DNA from: Atriophallophorus winterbourni
Taxonomy: Eukaryota > Platyhelminthes > Trematoda > Plagiorchiida > Microphallidae
NCBI GenBank assembly: GCA_013407085.1
Contig: JACCGJ010005077.1
Location: forward strand, 1 to 64,000
Length of the DNA stretch: 64,000 nucleotides
Reading direction: 5' to 3'
In this document: one piece after another, positions 44,741 to 55,867 of the stretch
Position numbering within the stretch: the first letter of the stretch is position 1
Layout of the letters: the number at the start of each line of letters is the position of its first letter
Program-made: the position numbers and the translations under genes
The notes under the pieces: model-generated
Told to the model about the DNA's origin: nothing
Seen by the model: only the letters and a program-made list of their open reading frames with translations
The model's database searches: none

Positions 44741-46760
44741 AATTTCAGGGAAAAGGTGCTACTAAATTCATTGCTATAATAACCAAACAGAAAATTCCCT
44801 GTCAAGGTCACTTCAGAGCGCAGATATCTGGTATTCAACATGTCGGTCAAAGTATACATGAAGGAGTTTGGAAATAATTAGTTCATTTATAAGCGTCTTG
44901 AGACTGCGTGCTTATGTATTTGAATAGTGTGGTTCTATGAAAACACATTATCTAGTAGTGACTTTAAAGTATAACTGGGTTTATCACTTTATCTTTGTGT
45001 TAAAACTCACTGAGCCTAATCTTATTCTCTTCATTTGATGACGGAAAACAACCGGAAGTCGATTGTTGTGTAAGATTTGGGGATGTGAGCAGAACATTAT
45101 ACTAAGTAAATATAACTATACAGGTGTGGGTTTTGTGGATTACAGTGTTAACGCTTTGTTAATATAGCTAATGTTTGCCGAGAGGCAAGGAATGACTGCA
45201 GACTACAACGAATAATGGAATAATTAACAAATTGGTGGTAATTTATGTAATCTAATAGTGGTTTGGAGCTCTAGATTTCAATCGGGTTAAAAGAAGTTCC
45301 ACCAGCATTGAAAACTGAAATCGATGGTATTTATTTTGGTTGACCCGATTACAGCTTATTAGGATGCGAAAAATCAGACCAGAATCAAATCCCTTATTGA
45401 CTAGATTCCATTCACATTTCAATGACATTGGAATTAAGAAAACAGAAATAGCTGATCCACATTAATTTTTATTTGGCGCAACAACACGGGGCATTCAGAC
45501 GTCAAACATCACGTTTTCATTGTGCAATACGATCGAGATGATCACGGGAAAATAAACAACAGTCAATGCATTACATTCCGGTTTCAAAAGATTAACTGTA
45601 ATTTGACGCTGAAAAATGGCCGATTCCATCGCATGAAATTGGTATCATCTAATGTGGGTGCCAAAGGATAGCAACGATAAATCTATCCAGAGAAACGAGG
45701 CAATAAAATCACTTTACATTTATCCCGAACGGTGGCCTGCTATAACCAGATACGCGGTCGAGCACTGTGTGGAATTTTATGTCCATAGCGACAGTACCAT
45801 GACAGACCATGCGTTGCCCACAGCACTAGGAGGCTGGTACAGCGTGGTGAGACATAAATCCTCGTATTAAAAGAAGAATGATCGCGCTTTATAAATCGAC
45901 CATGTCTACATTTTCAACTTTTTTAGGCATGGAGAACCCAGAAACTGCTTGGAAGGGATACTTGCATATGTGATGCATGAGATGGTTTATGAAACATTAT
46001 TTAAACTGATACATCTGGATTTTATAATGGTATTTGTGACAGCGGTCTGGATTATTTTATGAAAATAAATGAAAACCCGTGTTCAGCAGCTCATACGAAC
46101 CGGGGCATGACCAGTAGATGAGTGTACGTAGAGTAGGTGGCAAACAAAATGCAAAGAAAAGTATTGATAAGTGACCTTGATCATTATCATTCTCACATAG
46201 TCTCCAACAGGATTATCAATAAAAGTCGCGCACTGCGAGAATAACCTCGTTGGTTGCACTTATCAGTTAGCTCACGAGCCCTCAGGTGTGTGGGGTGCTG
46301 TCTAACTTCAGAATTGAGCTTTCGTTTTGAATCGCATTCATCAATACATGCATCAGTATGAGACCAAGCTCCGTGAGCATCGAAACAGTATACAAAGGTC
46401 TATAAAATTTTAATTAGTGGGCATTGTAAATTAAGAGTGACATCACTAATTTATGATATAAAATGCTCCTCGCTGTACAGCTATATAAATATGCTCACGG
46501 GTTGTGGGGTGGAATTACTAAGCATATATATACATGGAAAAGGCATAGATACGGTAAAATATGTAACCTTAAACACTACCTCACGCCACCAGGTAGAGAT
46601 AGTAACATCAGATTCAGTTAGACAGAGTTGGTAGTTGCTACGTGTTGAAGCTAATTGCGGGTGAGAAATAGAGTGCCACGGAAGCGAAGGTTTAAAATAA
46701 TTTGAACTACATTATTCATTCATAGCCGGGGTTGGCAGTCGGGATAAGTTCCCACTGTCT
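44741..46760. other. Ski intron 1 sequence, no gene recognised
   Basis: Contains the partner of the 41.2-kb repeat (44930-45110). A 72-codon frame at 45652-45870 (+, 'SIQRNEAIKSLYIYPERWPA') has amino-acid-like composition but no recognised motif. Confidence 0.4.
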
Positions 46761-46764
46761 ATAA

Positions 46765-47280
46765 AATGCTCCTATATGGCGCGCGTCTCAAATAGCCTCT
46801 GACAACCAAGTCCAGCTTCTGGCCTGCACGAGTGGCTCCCCGAGCCCGGCAGAACTGCTTCTACCAACAGGAGAAGGGGCGAGGGCGAGTAACTGGCGCC
46901 TGAAAACCTGTTTGCTTCGGGCAGATGCAGCTCGTTAGCCTGGGAGCGCATTTCATCTAAGGGAAGGAAAACCCTGATTGTAAACCTCCGCTGCCTTGCG
47001 GGATACCCGATCGCGTGAAATGCTTTGGGAGAAAACCCTGAGGAAAAATCTGGAGCAGAGTCCCGTAGACGGTTAGTTGGTGCACACCACCTCTTTCTGT
47101 CAACTCCCTGCTGCCTTGCAGGGCGCACTTGGTAGTGTAAAGGCTAGAGAAGCTGACTCGAACAAACGCCGAGTGGTGCTGGGGACGCCGCTTTGTACCC
47201 AAATTCCCAAGACCCTTCATTGAAGCCGACTCATTCTCCAGGAGGAGATAGTCGCACAAAGTAAAGTAAGTAAGTAAGTT
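46765..47280 (-). repeat. GC-richer dispersed repeat with a TTAC microsatellite at its 5' side
   Basis: Read on the - strand it starts with (ACTT)n, then 'tgtgcgactatctcctcctgg', and runs ~490 bp with clearly higher GC content than its surroundings. A shortened copy sits in MULE copy 2 (33514-33766). Open frames across it do not look like a family I know. A SINE or a fragment of a larger retroposon is possible. Confidence 0.6.
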
Positions 47281-47875
47281 CGAGGCTCTCGAATACTGAA
47301 TCAAACGTCTTAGCTCAACGAAACCGGGCTCATATTATAGGTGGTTGGCCTTTACTGAGTTCAGTTCAGTGTTATCAACTCTATTTCCAGTAACACTATT
47401 CTGTTCTACCCTTCCACGCACACGAAAAATAACGCTATAGGAAATTTATGATATTTGACAGTTGATCACGATCGTCCTGCTTACACTCCACAGCCTTCAG
47501 TAGGCTGGGCGAATCAACATATATGGTCACATTTTGGAGTGGTCGCATCCTTCCAAGATATACATTTGTTTGGTCCATATTGTTTACGGAATCGCATTTG
47601 GCCGGGGTTATCGATCAAATCTCTCAACGGGTGGTGCAGAACAAGCACATAGCACGTCTAGTGGTCTGGTTCTCCAGCTAACCGATTGGGTTGGGTCACG
47701 GTTTACATGACCTTAGTTTGTACTTTTATTGAGGTGAGCTGAAGGGTGTGCACGACGCACACGTACGCATCAGAGAGACTAATGTTGATCGATATGAAAC
47801 GGACAGGTAACAATGTCTGGGTTGTCCTCCTCGGGACAATTCCCAAAACGTAAATAAACAAAGTCAATGACTTAC
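47281..47875. other. Start of Ski intron 1, nothing recognised
   Basis: Noncoding sequence between the dispersed repeat and the exon 1 donor. Confidence 0.4.
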
Positions 47876-49288
47876 CTGAGCGAATTTCACCTTGAATTGT
47901 TCCAATCTTCGATGGGCTCCCGAGAAATTTATCTCCGATTCGATATTGGAAAATTCATCATCACTGAGATCAGACACGGATTCTGTTTCGTCGAACGACG
48001 AGGATAGCGAACGTCGACCTGTGTAAAGACGAAGATAGCAACGCCAATTACTGGAATCAAAACCCCAGTGGTTGAAGTTGTCCACTTCGGTTATACGGTG
48101 AGTGTGCCCAACGAATTGGTCTGGAGAGAACAGGCGGTGACACGTCTGGCACTCGATACACTTGGCTGTGGCTTTCGTGTACAAGTCTGGGTAGATCAAT
48201 CCAAGCTGTGCTCCAAAACACTTGTGTATCACTGGTATCGGCTCCGACGTGTGACTGCATTTTGAATTGCATGGGCTTGACGATTCTGTAGAAGGTGATT
48301 TAATATCGGAATTCAAAATATGTTGACGTGAGGATTCATTGAGTGATTTGCCTTCTCGTTGGCTGAAGAAAGAAGAGCGTGATTTCGCAGATTGTTGGCT
48401 TCCATGCTGCTCTTCGACTTTGTTTGATCTTTCACACTCCACGCGACTTCGTATAAATTTGGTTAGACGCTCGGCATCGCTTTTTCTAATGAGACCACAG
48501 CTGGAGACTGCGAGTGGGAGAATTTTACGAGCATGGAGAAGGTTAAGCTGTGCGGGGGAACAAGTAGTGCAGGTTATTTGTAACTTGGTGCAGGCATCGT
48601 CAATCGTTTCCAAATCAACATCGTTGAGAACGAAACGGAACAAATGAGGCAAACACAATCGCTTCTCGCCCCAAACATTGAAGCTCATAATTACTTCACC
48701 GTCGATCAGGCTTGGAACTAAGCTGCCCGTTTCTTCAGATTGAAAAGCGTTTGGAATTTCTGTCGGATTCACGTTTCGCTTGGGCTTTTGATCCTTGGGC
48801 TTCGGGTTTAAGGGTAGATTTACACAAACAGGAGTTCCGGATTGATTAGATGATTTGTTGTGTGGGCGATATAACATACCGTTCGCGCAGTTCGAAGAAT
48901 TGGATATTTTCTGAACCAACTTTGATGAATCACCTTCATGAAGTGGCAGTATCCCCGCAGATTGAATGCGATTTTCTGATATGGGTTTGGGCATCGAAAG
49001 GTTCGGAGATTGTATGGCGGTCAATATTTGTTGAAGCCATTCCGGCGAAGGAAGTAGGGATCCCAAAGGAAGACATGGGATTTTCGGTTGATCTTTCATT
49101 TGAGTTTTTGTGGCTTCAAAAGCAGCCAAAATATTACTGATCAATTCTAGATTGCAGGCGTCCTGGAATTTAGGATCCATTTGCTGTCGAAGAGCCACGT
49201 CGGTTATTGTGGACTTCAAGTCTGTATTCAAAAATGGTAGTACCGGTGGCATTGGGAAAACGTGATTCGGTTGAATAGAAAAGGCCAT
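47876..49288 (-). CDS. Ski/Sno-family co-regulator, coding exon 1 (DHD and SMAD4-binding domains)
   Basis: Codes residues 1-471. The ATG at 49288 sits in the context 'acaaATGg'. Residues ~188-286 form the Ski/Sno/Dachshund homology domain: 'VWGEKRLCLPHLFRFVLND', 'ITCTTCSPAQLNLL' and 'CGLIRKSDAERLTKFI'. Residues ~353-424 form the SAND-like SMAD4-binding domain with zinc-ligand candidates: 'HKCFGAQLGLIYP', 'AKCIECQTCHRLFSPDQFVG', 'HTHR' and 'HWGFDSSNWRCYLRLY'. The ~65-residue serine-rich spacer between them is longer than in vertebrate Ski, where the domains are nearly adjacent. An acidic patch ('DLSDDEFSNIESE') precedes the end. The donor is CTCAG|GTAAGT, phase 0. Family membership is very secure; the paralogue (Ski versus SnoN) is not resolved. 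Confidence 0.93.
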
Positions 49289-49760
49289 TTGTTTCGGTCA
49301 CGCGCGGGGCCAATTAACAGGCAGCAACGGCTACGGATAGCAAATGAAAAACGTGATAGTAACGCGGAACGTTTTTCACGTCTGTCTGTCATAAAAATCC
49401 CGTAATGTTTTGGAGCAGGAATGCGACGATCATCACTACCTGTCTGTCTGATTTTGCGGCATGTCTAGCTCACGCTCACGCCGGGGTGCGTTGACGGCAC
49501 GGACCGAAACGCACACGTTCCTAGTATTTTTGCGGGTTTGATCTAAGCCAATAGGCGGAGCGCAAACCGATACTGGCCAAGGCTTTTTCAACGCATCGGT
49601 CGCGTTAGTATTATTTGGCTGTTTCGTAGATTGTATGGGGTGTGGCTATCAGAGGCCTTGCGCAGATATCGCGTAAATGATCAGCCATGTAGTTGTCAGT
49701 GCAGGTTGCATATCCATCTTACGCGTGAAAAGGCGTTGGCCCCGTAGACCCGAGCTACCA
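49289..49760 (-). promoter_or_regulatory. Probable 5' UTR/promoter region of the Ski-family gene
   Basis: Immediately upstream of the start codon the sequence is more GC- and CpG-rich than the rest of the window (for example 'cacgctcacgccggggtgcg' near 49465-49485, and CpG-rich runs to 49610). It contains no recognised repeat. This suggests a promoter or 5' UTR by position only. The transcription start cannot be placed. Confidence 0.35.
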
Positions 49761-49869
49761 ATAAATTATTTTTAGAACAAATTAGAGAAAGACAAAAATG
49801 TAAGTTCGCCACCCTTTTAACTTCGAAGTATAAATGTAATTCTCCTAGTTCTATTCATAATAGTGCTCA

Positions 49870-52440
49870 ACAAAATTCTAAACTAATTTTCTTATCAGAT
49901 AGGCCACTCTCGCAAACCGAAGAAAGATAGTACAAACATTTTAAAAGCTATGAATATCATTTCATGTGTAGAATCTACCTTGTATCCGGCAGGTGCACTA
50001 CGCAATTGTATAGCTAGTATTATCAAGAAACAACAGCGAGAAAGGATTAACCTTACGGTGAGAAGAAGAAGGAATATTGATCGCGAAGGCCACAATGATA
50101 CTTACCAAGAGTGATGATATACATCAGGTTGGATCGCACCTTGCTGAAGGTCCCTACAAAGTTATTGCCAACTCTAGAGTTAGAACGATTAAGAATAACC
50201 ATAAGATGGTGATCTCAAGTTACTTGCGCGGATTTTAAAAAAAACTTAGTCAAGGATTGTCCTTTAATATATACACAAAATCGGCTCAGACACCCAGGTT
50301 CTACGAACTTTCAAACATCCTTAAGTATGTGGCCCATTTTAGATGGCATTGAACCGCCAACACACGAAATAGCCAAGCATTTCACCAAGTTGCTGAAAAC
50401 GCTAGTCAGTAACACGAATTCTTTCATCAAGAAGTGCTTTGCTTTCATTAGCACTTAAGTACCGTAACGCTTGAGGATGATGAGATTATGATAATCTTCG
50501 ATGTCAGCGAACGAATGTGGACACCACGAACGCCTGGAATTAGCGAGAAAAGCACTAAACCCAGAAATGATCTCGATAAATTGTCAAACTCGAGCGTACA
50601 ATAAATCGTCAAGGGTATCGCGATTTATCTCAATATGAACCACTTCTTGTTAAATGAACAGTTCTAGAAGTAAAAATTTGTCTCAGCAATGGACTTACCT
50701 ATTTCCCTAGTTTAAGCGAAAATGTAAATTGAGCATTTTGAAGAGTTCGCTCTAAAAATGAAGATCTTCAACCAAAGGAATGGTGGCGCTATGTCGATGA
50801 TATATTTGTCATCATAAAACTTGAGAGATTCGAAGCATTTCATGGTGACCTTAACAACATGGACCCAGAAATTCAAATTACAAAGGAGTCGACATAAGGG
50901 ACACTTAGATTCTTTGACTGTTTCGTGTATATCGTAAGCCAATCGACAAGAATGCGCACCCCCTAACGGTAGTTAATTCAGTGGCGAAGTCGCTGTCCTA
51001 CAAAGCTGAGCACTTGTGCAGCGATGCTTCCGATAAAAAGCGAACCGATCAAGAAGGGGGCAACGAATAGCGTGTATAAAATTAACTGCTCGGGAGTATA
51101 TATCGGGCAAACTTGAGAACTGAGTACTAGGATAAATGAACACAAAAAGCGAATCGTTAAGCAGCCACGCAATTCCAGTGAACATCAGTCACTGATCAGA
51201 GATTTAGCCCTAGCTGAATACGCTCTGGACACAGGTCATAGTGTCAATTTTAATAGTATGCATGGACCGAGTTCACGCTGATGGAATGGAGATTAACAAA
51301 GTCTTGTAAGAATGCGATCAACAAGCTGTATGGGGCTGATATCTCTGCGCCCGATTCTGCAGTGGATAAATATTAAGTGCGTGACCCATAGTGCGCGCAC
51401 AGATTACGTAATCAAGCTAATCAGTCAGTGGATCTCATTCACACCGGTTTCATGACACATAATCCTCAGACATTTAATCCCCAGTTTGATAACTTCTGAC
51501 GAATGCAGAATACGTTCAAATGAATTTATGTAATAGGAGAGATATGCCATTTATTATCGCTGAATTGCTCTAGATGTCCTGGCGCATATCTCAGCATACT
51601 TCTTCTCCTGTTTGATATGAACCCCAGCACTTGCTTGAAGAACTGAGGCCGTATTCTTTCGGTAATCCTTTCGCAAGCCGATAATCACGAGGCGTAAATC
51701 GTCGTCTGCCTCATATTCTGCTTTCATCCCTAGTTCCAATATGCTTCGTTGCATAGCTTGTCATAGATGAAAATAACATCCAGTCACTCTTGTGGATTGG
51801 AAGTGTGAGCGAAATGCATTCATAGCTGCACTTTCAAAGTCAGTTAAAATGACATCTGGTGCTGCATTCGGTGCCATATCTTGCAAAACAATAAGCCACT
51901 TATTATACATAATTGATGTTTTGTTTTGTAAAACACAGTAAATTGCTGGTGGTGTGACGCCTTCAGCATATTGAAAATGTATATTGTATAATTGGTAGGA
52001 AAGTGAAGGTACAACATTGAACGTCCCATCAGCAAACCAAATCTTGCTAAAAGACAGTGCACCAACCAGGCTTCGATCACCGAAGATAAAAAATCTTGCA
52101 TTGTGATTAAGTGACTGGGGATTAGGGGATGGTGATGAAGTGGCTTGGGATTAAGTGACCGGACACCGTTCACATCTGCACACAGCCAGAATAATTGAGG
52201 GATTACACAGCGCGTAAGGGGTAGTGCTTCTATTGATATTAATCTCGCATGCTTGTTCTAATAAGCTCAGCGCCCACCATGGCCTGTGCAGTCCTTAGCC
52301 AGCTTAGAATTTGCCAGGTGAGGGCAATTTAAATTTTAAATTGCAATCTCTGTTCCTACTTGGTCTGAAGAAAATTTTGTGTCTGAAGCGAAACGTTGCC
52401 AATAAACTGCTTTCATTGATTCATTACAAATCTTTCTTCA
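49870..52440 (+). mobile_element. Older, divergent Penelope-like element (copy E) with nested MULE
   Basis: Heavily decayed, on the + strand. 'AEGPYKVIANSRVRTIKNNH' and 'KMVISSYLRGF' lie in the N-terminal part, 'WRYVDDIFVIIKLERFEAFH' (YVDD, 50785-50845) in the palm, and 'YKINCSGVYIGQT' then 'TRINEHKKRIVKQPRNSSEH' in the GIY-YIG domain (about 51075-51180). Then comes 'SLIRDLALAEYALDTGHSVN'. The 3' tail ('ggtctgaagaaaattttgtg', 'ctgaagcgaaacgttgcc') resumes at 52360-52415 after a MULE at 51446-52167. Clearly a different subfamily from copies A-D. Confidence 0.75.
51446..52167 (-). mobile_element. MULE-type DNA transposon, copy 3 (deleted), nested in Penelope copy E
   Basis: The ends are 'ggtttcatgacacataatcc' and, as reverse complement at the right, 'ggtgtccggtcacttaatcc'. 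Flanks attcacacc (51437-51445) and gttcacatc (52168-52176) agree at 7 of 9 positions, a decayed 9-bp target duplication. Inside, on the - strand, broken transposase runs from the 'RSLVHCLL' region through 'LTDFESAAMNAFRSH' and 'AMQRSILELGMKAEYEADDD' to about 51554. The FLYWCH end is deleted, so the copy could move only with help. Confidence 0.8.
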
Positions 52441-52830
52441 CAAGAATATGGCTTCCCGATTGGTCCTTAACATTTTCACTATAATGCAAGATATATGCTA
52501 TCTGAGTCTATGTTGTGCTTGAAAGAGAATGTAATGACTCTCACGGCACCTGATAACACTTTCGCACACCAAACGTTCCAGGATTTTTAAACCAGTACTT
52601 TGAAATATGTCCGCATGTAGGTAAATGGTCGGATCCGAACGACTAACACATGTGTAGACTGGTGTAACAAGTTCAGGTTTCCGGTCGGTTGGGACGGTTT
52701 CCGTATTCAGTTGAAATAAATCATATAGTTGACTAACAAGATTCAGTATGATTCAACGATGAGTTTACAAGACATCAGAATAGCTGGGGTTATTCCATCT
52801 TCTCCAAAATAGTTGTTTACGTTAAATTTG
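52440..52830 (-). pseudogene. CR1-like LINE, N-terminal reverse transcriptase fragment
   Basis: On the - strand 'GEDGITPAILMSCK', 'LYDLFQLNTETVPTDRK', 'LVTPVYTCVSRSDPT' and 'LKILERLVCESVI' follow the order of the start of CR1-like RT domains ('SPG.DGI.PAIL', 'VTPVYKGG.RSD', 'L..KILERIV'). Internal stops are present. Confidence 0.55.
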
Positions 52831-52884
52831 CATAAATGCTCCTGAAAATTGTAAGATTCACATAGTAATCACTCAGGATCTACC

Positions 52885-53960
52885 TCCCTATTGAACCGGA
52901 CAAACTTTGGGAATCGACTCCTCTTGGGACTCTTATCTCTCATAAGCCTGTTGAGCCGATTTTCCAAACTGCGAATGGCACGACTGTGGTGGTCGTCAGC
53001 TGGATCCGCCTTCATGACCGTGCTTACAGTGGGTTGTCTGATCTCGACGATCTTATCTGATGCTATGTATAATCGTCAAATGATCAGGAACGAACTCACC
53101 GTGTGCTCTTTTTCAGGCTCACCTGTTTGGTCGGGCCATAATGGTGTTTTCAGACGACTGCGTTCTAGCGACGGCTGTGTCTTTTGAACCCCCTCGTCTT
53201 GGCTCACAGAACAACGCTCGTATTCCGAATCTTATCTTTTCTGGAGTGATGGCGTTGTTCAGTAAAATCAAGTTTGAAGAAAAAGGAGAAATGGAATAGC
53301 GTAAAGGGATGTACTGTTGTTCGCGGCCTGTTGATGTTCCTGTTTCCGATATCCTCTTGTTCCTTACTCTAGGTATTCACTTCTTTGCTCTCTTCGTTAA
53401 AATCTATCATAGAGCAACAAAGTTAGAGGTGGGTCTTCGCAATGTTCCATATACCGAAAGATTGCGACGTCTGGGTCTATGTGACTTTACCCAAAGGAGG
53501 ATACGACGCGATATTATTCTGACCTATAGAATTGTGTCTACCGAAGGATATCCTCTGAAACACTTGCTTGATGTATGTGATGGAAAAGTGACACGCGGAC
53601 ACACCTTATCCATTTACGTTCCAAGTTCCCGTATTGATTGTCGGCGCCATTTTTTGCCGTACGAGCTATATTTCTTTTGAATTCCCTACCACAACATGTG
53701 GTGGACTCTCCTTGCCTGGCGATTTTTAAAGCGAAATTGGACTTTCACTTGCAAACGAACATCATTCGTGAGCCTTACATTTGATATTCTCTATTGTTTT
53801 TATACTATTGTAATTTTCATGTTTTATTCATACTGTAATCCTGTGGTGCTGTAAAGTATTAACCTTTTTAACCATAAATCCTTGAATCCTTGAATTTTTG
53901 TATATGTCGGGCTATTTGACTTTTTGAACTGGTCGATGTCACTGGCCGGAGTGAGTTTCA
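52885..53960 (-). mobile_element. Ty3/Gypsy-like gag fragment, copy 1, interrupted by a LINE
   Basis: 52900-53050 and 53055-53387 match copy 2 (55180-55350 and 55862-56190); about 510 bp of copy 2 is missing between them. After 53387 the match breaks at 'cacttctttg' and resumes at 53898 'ttgtatatgtcgggctattt', where copy 2 is continuous. The intervening 53388-53896 is a LINE 3' end. The coding sense is -. Confidence 0.7.
53388..53896 (+). mobile_element. CR1-like LINE 3' fragment nested in Ty3/Gypsy copy 1
   Basis: 'VKIYHRATKLEVGLRNVPYT', 'ERLRRLGLCDFTQRRIRRDI' and 'SRIDCRRHFLP' form the C-terminal module of CR1-like proteins. After a frameshift come 'LNSLPQHVVDSPCLAIFKAK' and 'LDFHLQTNIIREP'. 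The 3' end has a 'ccttgaatccttgaattttt' tail. It is 5'-truncated. A short TTTG occurs at both edges. Confidence 0.8.
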
Positions 53961-55029
53961 AGTTTCAAGTTTCAAACAATTATTCTTTTAACCAATGAAT
54001 TCATCTTGTCACGAAAAGACTACGGATCAACCCAGCGGATTCAGAATCATTTTTTTGGATTTCGCTTTCTCTTCAGCGGAAATTCGTAGCCACCATAATC
54101 CAGCGAAACCTGGTCAACTACATTCTACGGATAACAATATTAATAGATATTGATAACTCACACACTTTCTGCGTTGACTGGGTTCGTTGCCTCGTCACGC
54201 TGTACTTAATCTACTTCGAAATAGGTTTATTATGAATATGATTAAATTTCCAAGGGCTAATGAATATATAAAATTGAACGGGCGAGACAACGATTTTGCA
54301 TGCTTCGTAAACAAGTTGGCACCCCAAGCAAATCAAGAAAACGCATTCTCTGTTTAGTGTTTACTTGAATTCGGCTTGTCTGGTTTCACACGGAATTGTT
54401 TTGATTTTCGTAAATGTTTTTGTGCTGTCTGATGTGTGCAAGTACGCGAAGCTAGACTGACTTGCTGGCGCGTATCGATTGCGAACCGTGTGACTCACAA
54501 CAAAGGCAATCAGACTGAAGCAGATGACTTGAAGATGTAAACCAACGACGCAATATACTGGAATATGTTTCAGACACGTGTGGAAAACCGTCATGATACA
54601 TGCTCTCACGAAGATTCCGTTTCACAACCGAAAATTTCCAAAAATATCCTCGTGCAGATTCATTACAAACTTTCCTTTGGGAAAACAAGCATTTTTTGTC
54701 GCTTACCGCTGAGGTTTTAAATCTATCGCCAAAAAATAAAAATAACTAGACAGAGACTATTAACGTGCAATAGATCGCCAGATGTTCCACCCGACGCAAG
54801 TCGACAGGTAATCGATTTTCCGTAAATTTCGCATGAAGTCTTCACGTAGTTGCGACCTTCAGTAGCCATTCACGAATTTAATAACAAGATTTGTGATTCT
54901 TTGTTTCAACTTTGGTTGGGGCCATTGACTGCGTGCAACACGATACTGGATAATTTGTTTCTATCCTGTGACCGTGGAGGTATCACACTTATATGAACTC
55001 CAGTATCGACAAGAAACTACATGTCTGTA

Positions 55030-55305
55030 TTAACATCTCGTACATAAAAGGGGCGACCCTTGTGACAAATGGTAGACTTCGCGGCCGCCATGACGACCTA
55101 GCATTATTTTTTCCCGCTTTTTAAAGGAGTATGGCTTAGGACACTTTCGTGCTTTACTTCCAAAGCGCGTGTGGTACCAGCAGAAACCTCGTTTATTTGC
55201 GCTACGACTTCTCTTGTGCCTCTTAATCCTCATAAGCCTGTTGAGCCGATTTTCCAAACAGCGGATGGCACGACTGTGGTGGTCGTCAGTTGGATCCGCC
55301 TTCAT
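55030..55305 (-). pseudogene. Ty3/Gypsy-like gag C-terminus with Cys/His knuckle-like motif
   Basis: 'DDHHSRAIRCLENRLNRLMR' and 'IKRHKRSRSANKRGFCWYHT', then 'RFGSKARKCPKPYS'. The C-x2-H-...-C pattern ('FCWYHTRFGSKARKC') is the characteristic gag tail of trematode Gypsy elements, normally leading directly into the protease, as here. The last cysteine of the usual pattern appears as Tyr. Confidence 0.7.
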
Positions 55306-55471
55306 GACCGTGCTTACAGTGGGTTACCTGATATCGACGAACTTATCCGCCATTTCAGCTAGTTGTGCTATACCAATCATGTCCACAAAGTTAGCCAATA
55401 TTTGTTAAACATGCATTGGGAGACGTTGCAGGAAGAGCTGTTTCAAGAAGCGCTCATCGATCGTTGTGCTG

Positions 55472-55867
55472 CTAACCAATGCTTGCATGATTCTGAGTAG
55501 TTGGGCCGGAGTCAGATCCCCCAGCTCTTACTGTGCCAAAAGTTGCTGAAGCCGGAGTCGTACGGACTCTGTGAGTCGCGTGATCAGGACTGTTTTTAGT
55601 TCCTCGCAGGTCCTTGTTTTTTTTCAACAAAATATCTTGAACTACGGACGATGATTCGCATGTGAGTGAGCTAATCACATAATTGATCTTGAGCTTATCT
55701 TGTCTTATACGTTTTATCTCGAAGTAAGATTCTGCCAGCATGAACCATAGCTTTGGATTTTGAGTCCAGAACTGAGGAATAGTGAACGCGATCGTGCCAA
55801 TATTCACCGGGATAGAATCCCTTTGAGGCTCTCTAATGTGTGGTATGGCGTGTAAATGTTGATGCAA
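55472..55867 (-). pseudogene. Ty3/Gypsy-like gag, N-terminal part
   Basis: 'IPQFWTQNPKLWFMLAESYF' and 'EIKRIRQDKLKINYVISSLT' are the conserved 'P.FW..NP..WF.Q.E..F' and following helices of flatworm-type Gypsy gag. The frame then degenerates ('TCESSSVVQDILLKKNKDL') into low-similarity sequence. Capsid-like packaging protein of the element; broken. Confidence 0.75.

Larger units (their letters stand above)
18822..49288 (-). other. Ski/Sno-family gene locus, six coding exons
   Basis: The exons are listed separately. Joins are phase-consistent: exon 1/2 phase 0, 2/3 split codon (2+1), 3/4 split codon (1+2), 4/5 phase 0, 5/6 phase 0. The summed length is 3510 nt (1170 codons with stop). Introns are 11139, 4001, 723, 2543 and 8551 bp, and all but the 723-bp one contain recognisable mobile elements. 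Ski/Sno proteins act in the nucleus with SMADs and NCoR/HDAC complexes to repress TGF-beta/activin/BMP target genes. Additional small exons in the large introns cannot be excluded. Nearest alternatives are SKOR/CORL or Dachshund proteins, but 'GEKRLCLP' and 'SCGLIRKSDAERL' favour Ski/Sno. Confidence 0.85.

Noticed and set aside
45652..45870. 72-codon frame on the + strand with plausible amino-acid composition
   Set aside because: No family recognised and no convincing exon borders; lies within the intron of an opposite-strand gene.
46772..47304. Two overlapping 115-118 codon - strand frames
   Set aside because: They cover the GC-rich dispersed repeat, where few stops occur by composition; no protein family recognised.
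49289..49760. An additional coding exon upstream of the Ski start
   Set aside because: No long frame joins the ATG in phase; higher GC better fits a promoter or 5' UTR.
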